NCBI GenBank assembly: GCA_946055175.1
Contig: CAMGET010000006.1
Coordinates: forward strand, 1-13,812
Origin: an uncultured Roseburia sp.
Lineage (GTDB): Bacteria; Bacillota; Clostridia; Lachnospirales; Lachnospiraceae
DNA: 13,812 nucleotides
Direction of reading: 5' to 3'
This document shows, piece by piece, positions 6,950 to 13,812 of this stretch. Made by a program: the position numbers and the translations under genes. The notes beneath the pieces were generated by a model that saw only the letters and a list, made by a program, of their open reading frames with translations, was not told the DNA's origin and made no database searches. Every line of letters begins with the position of its first letter. Within the stretch, counting starts at the first letter, position 1.

Positions 6950-9406
6950 TTATTTTACTGTTACTTTATCAAGCTTCCAGATATCATCCACATATTCCTG
7001 TATGGTTCTGTCAGATGAGAATTTTCCGGAGCATGCAATATTTAAGATTGCACTCTTTGCCCAGGAAGCCTCGTCTTTGTAGAGATTCATTATCTTCTCC
7101 TGCGCTGCTGCATAAGAACGGAAGTCTTTTAAAATAAAGTAAGTATCCGCATACTGGGATGACTGTGTATTCAATAAGGAATTGTAAAGTACACGGAACA
7201 GTTCATGATCTCCCGGTGCATAAGTGCCGTCAATCATCTGTGTTAATACACGGCGGATTGCTTCGTCATGATTGAAGATTTCCATCGGGTTGTAATCCCG
7301 TTTGTGCTCATGATCAATTACTTCATCAGAGCTCATACCGAAAATCACCATGTTTTCCGGTCCTACTTCTTCGTACATTTCTACGTTCGCACCGTCCATA
7401 GTGCCAATGGTAATTGCACCGTTTAACATAAACTTCATGTTACCGGTTCCGGATGCTTCCTTTGAAGCGGTAGAAATCTGTTCGCTGACATCTGCTGCCG
7501 CAAAAATCAATTCTGCATTGGATACCTTATAATCTTCAATGAAGACTACTTTTATCTTACCGCCGATGCTGCTGTCATTATTAATCACATCCGCAACGCT
7601 GTTAATTAACTTAATGGTTAATTTTGCATTTCGATATCCGGCAGCCGCCTTTGCTCCGAAGATAAAGGTTCTTGGTACAAAGTCCATTTCCGGATTGGCT
7701 TTTAAGTTATTGTACAGATACATTACATGTAAAATGTTTAAAAGCTGACGTTTGTACTCATGGAGACGTTTTACCTGAACATCAAAAATAGAATTCGGGT
7801 CCACATCAATACCATTATGTTCTTTGATGTATTTTGCAAGACGAACCTTGTTTGCATATTTAATCTTACGGAATTCTTCCTGTGCTTTTTTATCGTCTGC
7901 ACATTTTTTCAGCTTTGAAAGTTGTGAAAGGTCTGTAATCCAGCCATCTCCCACACGCTTTGTTACCCAGTCGGCAAGCAATGGATTTCCGTGCAGTAAG
8001 AAACGTCTCTGTGTAATACCGTTTGTCTTATTGTTAAACTTCTCCGGCATCATTTCATAGAAATCCTTTAACTGCTCGTTCTTTAAAATTTCCGTATGAA
8101 GTCTTGCAACACCATTGACAGAATAGCCTGCTGCGATTGCCATGTTCGCCATGCGCACCTGACCATCGTAGAGGATTGCCATCTTTTTCACCTTTTCTTC
8201 ATTCCATGGATATCTTTCACGAATCTGGTTTTCAAATCTACGTGCGATTTCCTCTACAATCTGATATACACGCGGCAATAAGGTCTTAAAGATTTCGATT
8301 GGCCATTTTTCCAATGCTTCTGCCATAATGGTATGGTTGGTATATGCGCAGGAACGGGTTGTGATATCCCATGCTTCCTCCCAGCTTAAGCCTTCCTCAT
8401 CCACTAAAATACGCATAAGTTCCGCAACCGCTACGGTCGGATGGGTATCGTTCATCTGGAAGGTTACTTTTTCCGGAAGTTTGTGAATATCATCATGGTG
8501 TTTTTTGTATCTTGCGATTGCACGCTGCAAACTTGCAGAAACAAAGAAATACTGCTGTTTTAAGCGAAGTTCTTTTCCTTTTCTGTGATTGTCGTTTGGA
8601 TACAGTACTTCCACGAGGTTACGTGCAAGGTTTTCTTCTTCTACTGCCTTATCGTAATCACCCTTATCAAAAGAGTCTAAGGCGAACCCTTTTACCGGTT
8701 CTGCATCCCAAATCATTAAGGTGTTTATCATGTGGTTTCCGTATCCTACTATCGGCATATCATACGGAACTGCCATAACAGACTGATAGTTTTCATGCAC
8801 CCATTTAGCATTACCATATTCATCGCTTGTCTGACGTACATTTCCACCAAATTTTACTTCATAGGTGTATTCAGATCTGCGAAGTTCAAATGGATATCCG
8901 TTCTTTAACCAGTTATCAGGTACTTCAATCTGGAAGCCATCTGAAATCTGCTGTTTGAACATTCCGTAACGATAACGGATTCCACAGCCATATGCTGCAT
9001 ATCCTAAAGTAGCTAAAGACTCCATGAAGCAGGCAGCCAGACGTCCTAAACCTCCGTTACCAAGTGCCGGATCCGGCTCCTGATCTTCAATCGCATCAAG
9101 ATTTAATCCGATTTCTTCCAAGGCTTCCTTTACTTCCTTGTAAGCCTTCATGTTAATTAAGTTATTACCCAACGCACGCCCCATCAGAAATTCCATGGAC
9201 ATATAGTACAAAATCTTTGGATCCTGTTTGTCAAATGCCTTTTGTGTGGCAATCCAGTCATCCATAACAATATCTTTTACAAAACTTGAAACGGTTTGAA
9301 ATATTTCCTGCTGGCTTGCTTCTGCTAATTCTTTTCTATATAGAAAACGAACACCATCTTCAATTTTTGCAATAAATTCCTTCTTAGTAAACTCTGTTTT
9401 TTTCAT
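6950..9406 (-). CDS. glgP: Glycogen/starch/alpha-glucan phosphorylase
   Basis: An 818-residue GT35-family enzyme that uses phosphate to release glucose-1-phosphate from the non-reducing ends of glycogen or maltodextrin. Recognisable blocks include EPDPALGNGGLGRLAACFMES, YGCGIRYRYGMF, VTFQMNDTHPTVAVAELMR, YTNHT, VKRLHEYKRQLLN and the pyridoxal-phosphate site EASGTGNMKFMLNG, in which K658 should carry the cofactor. Length and motif order match a complete bacterial enzyme. There is no N-terminal extension like the phosphorylated region of animal phosphorylases. The frame is open upstream to 9442, which would overlap the ileS end, but GGAGG (9411-9415) lies 4 nt before ATG 9406, giving MKKTEFTKKEF; that start is used. 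Only 25 nt separate it from the ileS stop, with no terminator between, so read-through from ileS is likely unless a promoter lies within ileS. Confidence 0.97.
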   Translation of the reverse strand: MKKTEFTKKEFIAKIEDGVRFLYRKELAEASQQEIFQTVSSFVKDIVMDDWIATQKAFDKQDPKILYYMSMEFLMGRALGNNLINMKAYKEVKEALEEIGLNLDAIEDQEPDPALGNGGLGRLAACFMESLATLGYAAYGCGIRYRYGMFKQQISDGFQIEVPDNWLKNGYPFELRRSEYTYEVKFGGNVRQTSDEYGNAKWVHENYQSVMAVPYDMPIVGYGNHMINTLMIWDAEPVKGFALDSFDKGDYDKAVEEENLARNLVEVLYPNDNHRKGKELRLKQQYFFVSASLQRAIARYKKHHDDIHKLPEKVTFQMNDTHPTVAVAELMRILVDEEGLSWEEAWDITTRSCAYTNHTIMAEALEKWPIEIFKTLLPRVYQIVEEIARRFENQIRERYPWNEEKVKKMAILYDGQVRMANMAIAAGYSVNGVARLHTEILKNEQLKDFYEMMPEKFNNKTNGITQRRFLLHGNPLLADWVTKRVGDGWITDLSQLSKLKKCADDKKAQEEFRKIKYANKVRLAKYIKEHNGIDVDPNSIFDVQVKRLHEYKRQLLNILHVMYLYNNLKANPEMDFVPRTFIFGAKAAAGYRNAKLTIKLINSVADVINNDSSIGGKIKVVFIEDYKVSNAELIFAAADVSEQISTASKEASGTGNMKFMLNGAITIGTMDGANVEMYEEVGPENMVIFGMSSDEVIDHEHKRDYNPMEIFNHDEAIRRVLTQMIDGTYAPGDHELFRVLYNSLLNTQSSQYADTYFILKDFRSYAAAQEKIMNLYKDEASWAKSAILNIACSGKFSSDRTIQEYVDDIWKLDKVTVK

Positions 9407-9410
9407 ACTA

Positions 9411-9415
9411 CCTCC
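9411..9415 (-). promoter_or_regulatory. Ribosome binding site deciding the glgP start
   Basis: GGAGG on the minus strand lies 4 nt before ATG 9406, inside the 25-nt gap after ileS. This supports the shorter 818-residue protein over the 830-residue open frame. Confidence 0.75.
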
Positions 9416-9431
9416 AAAATCCCTTTTTCTT

Positions 9432-12400
9432 TTAGTTCCCACGTTTTACACCAAGAAGTACTGTCTCTCCATTGATGTTCCACTCCTTCTGATATCCATC
9501 CATGTTATCAGAAATAATATCTAAGCCGAGTACATCGCCTTTAATTGTCTCGCCGTACTTTGCAAAAATATCTGCTACTTTGTTATCTGCCTTAAAGTAG
9601 ATGACAATCTTATCCATGACCTCAAAGCCGGCTTCCTTACGCATCGTCTGAATCTTACTGATAATTTCACGTACAAAGCCTTCTTCCAATAATTCTTCGG
9701 TCAGGTTGGTATCAAGTACAACAGTAACGGTATTATCGCCCTCTGTTACATAACCTTCCATCTGAGTCATGGTAATGAGTAAATCTTCTTCTGCAAGCTT
9801 CACTTCTTCGCTCACACTTGGAAGAGAAAGTACACCTTTTGCCTTTAATTCTGCCATAGCTGCATTGCCATCCAGTTCGCTGAGAGCTTTCTGAATCTGG
9901 CCTAAGAACTTGCCGTATTTCGGTCCTACGGTACGAAGCTGTGGCTTAAATGTGTAGCTTGTATAAGCACTTACGTCATCACTGAAAGTTACTTTCTTTA
10001 CATTTAATTCGTCTTCGATAATCTCGGTAAAGAATTCCGGCAATACTTCCGGTGCCTTTACAAACATATTTCCGATTGGCTGACGGTTCTTGATATTTGC
10101 TGCGTTACGGCATGCACGGCCCATCACAACAATCTTTAGAACTGCATCCATGTTTTTCTCTAATTCGGCATCGATATAGCTTTCATTTGCAACCGGGAAG
10201 TCGCATAAGTGAATGCTTTCCGGCGCTGTCTTATCAATCGAGCATACCAGATTGCGGTAAATATCCTCGGTCATAAACGGAACCATCGGTGCAGCGCATT
10301 TTGAAATCGTAACCAATGCGGTATAAAGTGTCATATAAGCATTAATCTTATCCTGCTCCATGCCCTTTGCCCAGAAACGCTCACGGGAACGTCTGACATA
10401 CCAGTTACTCATGTCATCTACAAATTCATCCAATGCTCTTGCTGCTTCCGGAATCCGGTAATTTCCAAGGTGATTATCTACTGCTTTTACAACTGTATTC
10501 AGTTTTGATAACAGCCACTTATCCATAACGGATAATTTATCATATTCCAACGTATATTTTGTTGCATCAAAATCATCAATATTCGCATACAAAACAAAAA
10601 ATGCATAGGTATTCCATAAGGTGCTTAAGAACTTACGCTGTCCTTCCTGTACGGCTTTTCCATGGAAACGGTTCGGCAGCCAAGGCGCACTATTGATATA
10701 GAAATACCAGCGGATTGCATCTGCTCCGTAGGTCTCTAATGCTTCGAACGGATCAACCGCATTTCCCTTTGATTTTGACATCTTCTGTCCGTTCTCATCC
10801 TGTACATGACCCAAAACAATAACGTTTTCATACGGAGCCTTGTTGAATAACAGGGTAGACTCTGCCATTAAGGAATGGAACCACCCTCGTGTCTGGTCTA
10901 CTGCTTCGGAAATAAACTGTGCCGGGAACTGTTTTTCAAACACTTCTTTATTTTCAAACGGATAGTGATGCTGTGCAAACGGCATTGCTCCTGAGTCAAA
11001 CCAACAGTCAAGTACCTCAGGCACACGGTGCATTACTTTACCACAGTCCGGGCAGACCATGGTTACTTCATCAATATACGGTCTGTGAAGTTCTACCTTT
11101 GCTGCATCCGGATTACCGTTTCTCTCAGCCAGTTCTGCGCGACTTCCGATACATTCCTGATGACCGCATTCACATTCCCAGATATTTAACGGGGTGCCCC
11201 AGTAACGGTTACGTGAGATTGCCCAGTCCTGAATATTTTCCAACCAGTTTCCGAAACGTCCCTTACCGATAGATTCCGGAATCCAGTTTACGGTATTATT
11301 GTTACGGATCAAATCATCCTTCACAGCTGTTTCCTTGATATACCAGGATTCTCTTGCATAATAAATAAGAGGAGTGTCACATCTCCAGCAGTGTGGGTAT
11401 TCATGTTCAAATTTCGGTGCATCAAACAGCTTGCCTTCTGCATCCAAATCCTTTAATACTTCCGGGTCTGCCTTCTTTACAAAAAGGCCGGCATACGGAG
11501 TTTCCTCGGTCATTTCACCCTTGCCGTTTACAAACTGTACAAACGGAAGGTCATACTTACGTCCAACCTGTGCATCGTCTTCACCAAACGCAGGTGCGAT
11601 ATGAACGATACCGGTACCGTCTGACATGGTTACATAACCGTCACAGGTCACATAATGTCCTTTTTTGTTCTGTTTTTTCACGACTTCTGCTGTGCAGGCA
11701 AAAAGTGGCTCATATTCTTTATATTCTAAGTCACTTCCCTTATAGGTTTCTAATACCTCATATGCTGCTTCATCTTCTTTTGCCAGTTTGCCAAGGACGG
11801 TATCTAACAGTGCTTCTGCCATGTAGTAGGTATAGCCGTCAGCAGCCTTTACTTTACAATAGGTTTCTTCCGGGTTCACACAGAGTGCAACGTTTGACGG
11901 GAGGGTCCATGGTGTTGTGGTCCATGCAAGGAAATAAGCATCCTCACCCACTACTTTAAAACGTACCACAGCAGAACGCTCTTTTACGGTCTTATAGCCC
12001 TGTGACACTTCAGCTGTAGACAATGGCGTACCACATCTCGGACAATAAGGTACAATCTTAAATCCCTTGTATAATAAGCCTTTATTCCAGATTTCTTTTA
12101 ATGCCCACCATTCAGATTCAATGAAATTATCATCGTAGGTAACATATGGATCATCCATATCTGCCCAGAAACCAACGGTACCGGAGAAATCCTCCCACAT
12201 ACCTTTATACTTCCACACAGATTCCTTACATTTTTCAATAAATGGCTCCATACCATATTCTTCAATCTGATCTTTTCCATTTAACCCAAGAAGCTTTTCT
12301 ACTTCCAGTTCCACCGGAAGGCCATGAGTATCCCATCCGGCTTTACGCGGAACATATTTCCCCTTCATGGTCTGGTATCTTGGAATCATATCCTTGATGA

Positions 12401-12587
12401 CACGGGTTAACACATGTCCGATATGCGGCTTTCCATTTGCGGTTGGCGGTCCGTCATAAAAAGTATAGGTCTCGCCTTCCTTACGGTTTTCCATGGACTT
12501 GCGGAAAATGTCATTTTCTTTCCAGAACTGTTCTGTCTGTTTTTCTCTTTCAACGAAGTTCATGTTCGTTTCAACTTTGTTATACAT
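9432..12587 (-). CDS. ileS: Isoleucyl-tRNA synthetase, long (type 2-like) form
   Basis: A 1051-residue cytoplasmic class I synthetase that charges tRNA-Ile. The catalytic signatures are PHIGH (HIGH at 55-58) and KMSKS (602-606). Between them lies the editing domain, with the threonine-rich AWTTTPWTLPSN (221-232) and GTGIVHIAPAFGEDD (324-338), which clears misactivated valine. Cys pairs at 182/185, 400/403, 472/474 and 512/515 could bind zinc. The anticodon-binding region begins near NWYVRRSRERFW. At 1051 residues, with blocks such as GWDTHGLPVELEVEK and YCPRCGTPLSTAEVSQGYK, it resembles the type 2 enzymes shared with eukaryotes rather than the ~930-residue type 1 enzymes; that class is commonly tolerant of mupirocin (known of the class, untested here). 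The ATG at 12587 follows GGAGG by about 6 nt. Expression is controlled by the T-box leader upstream. Confidence 0.98.
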   Translation of the reverse strand: MYNKVETNMNFVEREKQTEQFWKENDIFRKSMENRKEGETYTFYDGPPTANGKPHIGHVLTRVIKDMIPRYQTMKGKYVPRKAGWDTHGLPVELEVEKLLGLNGKDQIEEYGMEPFIEKCKESVWKYKGMWEDFSGTVGFWADMDDPYVTYDDNFIESEWWALKEIWNKGLLYKGFKIVPYCPRCGTPLSTAEVSQGYKTVKERSAVVRFKVVGEDAYFLAWTTTPWTLPSNVALCVNPEETYCKVKAADGYTYYMAEALLDTVLGKLAKEDEAAYEVLETYKGSDLEYKEYEPLFACTAEVVKKQNKKGHYVTCDGYVTMSDGTGIVHIAPAFGEDDAQVGRKYDLPFVQFVNGKGEMTEETPYAGLFVKKADPEVLKDLDAEGKLFDAPKFEHEYPHCWRCDTPLIYYARESWYIKETAVKDDLIRNNNTVNWIPESIGKGRFGNWLENIQDWAISRNRYWGTPLNIWECECGHQECIGSRAELAERNGNPDAAKVELHRPYIDEVTMVCPDCGKVMHRVPEVLDCWFDSGAMPFAQHHYPFENKEVFEKQFPAQFISEAVDQTRGWFHSLMAESTLLFNKAPYENVIVLGHVQDENGQKMSKSKGNAVDPFEALETYGADAIRWYFYINSAPWLPNRFHGKAVQEGQRKFLSTLWNTYAFFVLYANIDDFDATKYTLEYDKLSVMDKWLLSKLNTVVKAVDNHLGNYRIPEAARALDEFVDDMSNWYVRRSRERFWAKGMEQDKINAYMTLYTALVTISKCAAPMVPFMTEDIYRNLVCSIDKTAPESIHLCDFPVANESYIDAELEKNMDAVLKIVVMGRACRNAANIKNRQPIGNMFVKAPEVLPEFFTEIIEDELNVKKVTFSDDVSAYTSYTFKPQLRTVGPKYGKFLGQIQKALSELDGNAAMAELKAKGVLSLPSVSEEVKLAEEDLLITMTQMEGYVTEGDNTVTVVLDTNLTEELLEEGFVREIISKIQTMRKEAGFEVMDKIVIYFKADNKVADIFAKYGETIKGDVLGLDIISDNMDGYQKEWNINGETVLLGVKRGN

Positions 12588-12610
12588 CGCTTACCTCCAT
12601 TACTTGAAAT

Positions 12611-12632
12611 AAGAATTCGCTTGCGAATTCTT
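12611..12632 (-). repeat. Perfect hairpin between the T-box terminator and the ileS ribosome binding site
   Basis: A perfect inverted repeat, arms AAGAATTCG and CGAATTCTT, with a 4-nt loop. It begins a few bases after the terminator T-run and ends about 11 nt before GGAGG. The T-tract behind it is poor (ATTTCAAG), so it is more likely an mRNA 5'-end stabiliser or processing element after read-through than a second terminator. No role can be shown from sequence. Confidence 0.6.
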
Positions 12633-12637
12633 CGCGC

Positions 12638-12676
12638 AAAAAAGGCTCTTGTCCTTGTACATAGGACGAGAGCCTT
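12638..12676 (-). terminator. T-box regulated terminator of the ileS leader
   Basis: Arms 12676-12663 (AAGGCTCTCGTCCT) and 12656-12643 (AGGACAAGAGCCTT) pair over 14 positions with one C-A mismatch, and six Ts follow (12643-12638, the first two also in the stem). The 5' arm contains CGTCCTA, which can instead pair with TAGG and ACG around the T-box sequence to make the competing antiterminator. Confidence 0.93.
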
Positions 12677-12924
12677 ATTATCGTTATACCACCTAAATAC
12701 AATCGTACTCTGCCAAAACCGGCATTCATACCACGTTCCCTTAACGCTGGAAATACGTCAGTGCTTACTCTGACAGACCAAGGTTTACCTCCGTCATTTC
12801 AGGCTGAAGCTTAGAAGTGATGTTCTTTCAATGAATACTCGTATCGGATTCCCACCAGCACCGACTCTCTGTGCCTTTTTTCAAAGAAATACTGTCTTCG
12901 TCATCGCTTTTCTTTTATAAATCT
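12638..12924 (-). promoter_or_regulatory. Ile-specific T-box riboswitch leader of ileS
   Basis: This untranslated leader senses uncharged tRNA-Ile and lets transcription continue into ileS when isoleucyl-tRNA is short. Stem I is closed by AAGC/GCTT (12909-12906 with 12810-12807) and GAAG/CTTC (12899-12896 with 12817-12814), with the GATGA motif between them on the 5' side. The specifier loop has AGTA (12893-12890) opposite GAAC-ATC-A; the specifier ATC (12821-12819) is an Ile codon and is followed by the conserved purine. TTCTTT/AAAGAA closes the loop above, and the distal part carries the typical AGAGAG segment. A stem III-like hairpin (TGCC/GGCA) precedes the T-box sequence AGGTGGTATAACG (12694-12682), whose TGGT can pair with the tRNA ACCA end. 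Terminator and antiterminator follow. It occupies nearly the whole gap between ileS and the DHH gene. Confidence 0.95.
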
Positions 12925-12929
12925 AAAAC

Positions 12930-12958
12930 ATTATACCTTTTATGCCAAAAAAAGTCAA
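12930..12958 (-). promoter_or_regulatory. Sigma-A promoter for the ileS T-box leader
   Basis: TTGACT (12958-12953), a 17-nt spacer and TATAAT (12935-12930): near-perfect for the housekeeping sigma factor. Transcription should start at about 12922-12924, just before stem I. The -35 box overlaps the TGA stop of the DHH gene (12955-12957). Confidence 0.93.
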
Positions 12959-13812
12959 CAATCAGACTTTTTTTCTTCTTCAATTACCTGTAAAAAACGC
13001 TCTTGAATCTGGGTAATCAAAATAGTTACGTCTTTTGCATTTCCTGAAAACGGAACAAAGCCTCCTGCCATCGCAGCATGTCCTCCGCCATTTCCGATTC
13101 CTTCCAGTGCCTTACTTACAATTCTTCCGGCATCTAGCGTCTTTAGTTCACTGCGCACAGACAATTTGATTCCATCCTTTCGCCGTGAATATACAACAGA
13201 AAAAGTTACTCCCACAAGTGCTAAAATAAAATCGGACACATTGGCAACCAAAGCCTCCGGACAGTCCTTTCCTGTGTCAGCAAATGCGGTACTGTCAAAT
13301 ACCTGCATGCTGCTGATTGCTTTTGAATATGCCATCAAATCCTCAAAATACAGGTTGCTGTTTTCCAACATATGAATAATGTTCTGGTCGCATTCATCAA
13401 ATAACTGATACATCATCTGAATATCCATTTTTGAAACACCTCTGGTCAGATTCGCAGTATCTGTATGAATACCAAAGGTTAAAGCAGTCGCTATATTCTT
13501 TGTAAACGGCACATTATTTTCCATAAAGTAGCTCGCAATTATGGATGCGCAAGCCCCTACCTGCGGTCTGATATCTGCAAACTGATAAGTACATTCGCAG
13601 AAAGTCGGATGATGATCGATACAAATAATTTCATCGCCTGCCATATTCACGATATTTGCATTTCCCTTCTGTGCATCCACTAAAATAACTTCATCCTCCT
13701 CTGTCGGAGTAATATCCACATCCAGGTTTTTTATTTCAATTCCAAGAAGTTCCACTAACTTTTCTGTGCTATAGCGGTCGATTTTTCCCCGATAGCAAAT
13801 TGTGGCATAAAT
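12955..13812 (-). CDS. DHH-family phosphoesterase (N-terminus outside window)
   Basis: The frame is open from the window edge to a TGA at 12955-12957, so 285 C-terminal residues are visible. A GTG at 13755 is internal, since coding-like sequence (GKIDRYSTEKLVELLGIEI) continues upstream of it. Visible motifs, numbered from the edge, are the metal-binding D46 in LVDAQ, the name-giving DHH in CIDHHPTF (66-68), GIHTDT (114-119), and the DHHA1-type substrate loop GGGHAAMAGG (242-251). The first HxxPDxDxxGS-type motif must lie beyond the edge. The family includes NrnA-like nanoRNases, pAp phosphatases and hydrolases of cyclic-dinucleotide breakdown products. Which substrate this one uses cannot be told, and there is no GGDEF or membrane part in the visible piece. 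It lies upstream of ileS but is separated from it by a dedicated promoter. Confidence 0.93.
   Translation of the reverse strand: MYATICYRGKIDRYSTEKLVELLGIEIKNLDVDITPTEEDEVILVDAQKGNANIVNMAGDEIICIDHHPTFCECTYQFADIRPQVGACASIIASYFMENNVPFTKNIATALTFGIHTDTANLTRGVSKMDIQMMYQLFDECDQNIIHMLENSNLYFEDLMAYSKAISSMQVFDSTAFADTGKDCPEALVANVSDFILALVGVTFSVVYSRRKDGIKLSVRSELKTLDAGRIVSKALEGIGNGGGHAAMAGGFVPFSGNAKDVTILITQIQERFLQVIEEEKKSDC

Noticed and set aside
11393..11959. 188-codon open frame on the plus strand inside ileS
   Set aside because: It is antisense to a highly conserved part of IleRS, has no ribosome binding site, and its product is low-complexity His/Arg/Leu-rich sequence typical of a shadow frame.
12611..12632. 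Second intrinsic terminator before ileS
   Set aside because: The hairpin is perfect but AT-rich in the stem, and the following ATTTCAAG is a poor T-tract, so termination is not supported.
12955..13755. GTG at 13755 as the true start of the DHH gene
   Set aside because: The frame continues open to the window edge with plausible protein sequence, and the first DHH-family motif is missing from the visible part, so the gene must begin outside the window.

Overview
The window looks like chromosomal DNA from a low-to-moderate-GC Firmicute, most likely a Lachnospiraceae-type Clostridium relative. This is inferred from the strong AGGAGG-type ribosome binding sites, the T-box leader, the long (type 2-like) isoleucyl-tRNA synthetase, and a eukaryotic-type Ser/Thr kinase/phosphatase pair of clostridial flavour. 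Nothing in the sequence names a species. No insertion sequence, phage gene, tRNA, rRNA or CRISPR array was seen.

Layout: the tail of an unrecognised plus-strand gene (1-360) runs into a bidirectional terminator (about 368-397). Everything else is on the minus strand and is described here in transcription order, from high to low coordinates. A DHH-family phosphoesterase enters from the right edge without its N-terminus (12955-13812). Its stop codon overlaps a consensus sigma-A promoter (12930-12958). That promoter drives an Ile-specific T-box leader (specifier ATC; terminator at 12638-12676), which controls ileS (9432-12587). A glycogen/alpha-glucan phosphorylase gene, glgP (6950-9406), follows after only 25 nt and ends at a long hairpin terminator (6871-6918).

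The most interesting part is the compact four-gene block at 394-6754. It encodes, in order, a PP2C-type protein phosphatase, a membrane-spanning Ser/Thr protein kinase whose outer part is TPR-like rather than PASTA, an 88-residue single-pass membrane protein, and a 1214-residue secreted membrane-anchored protein with about ten Ig-like modules. Spacings are 12 nt, 8 nt and a 4-nt ATGA overlap, so the four are almost certainly one translationally coupled operon. The reading offered here, an inference, is a reversible phosphorylation module co-expressed with a large surface protein, with the small membrane protein as a candidate adaptor or substrate.

Several start codons were moved from the longest open frame to the codon best placed after a Shine-Dalgarno sequence: phosphatase to TTG at 6754, kinase to ATG at 5977, glgP to ATG at 9406.
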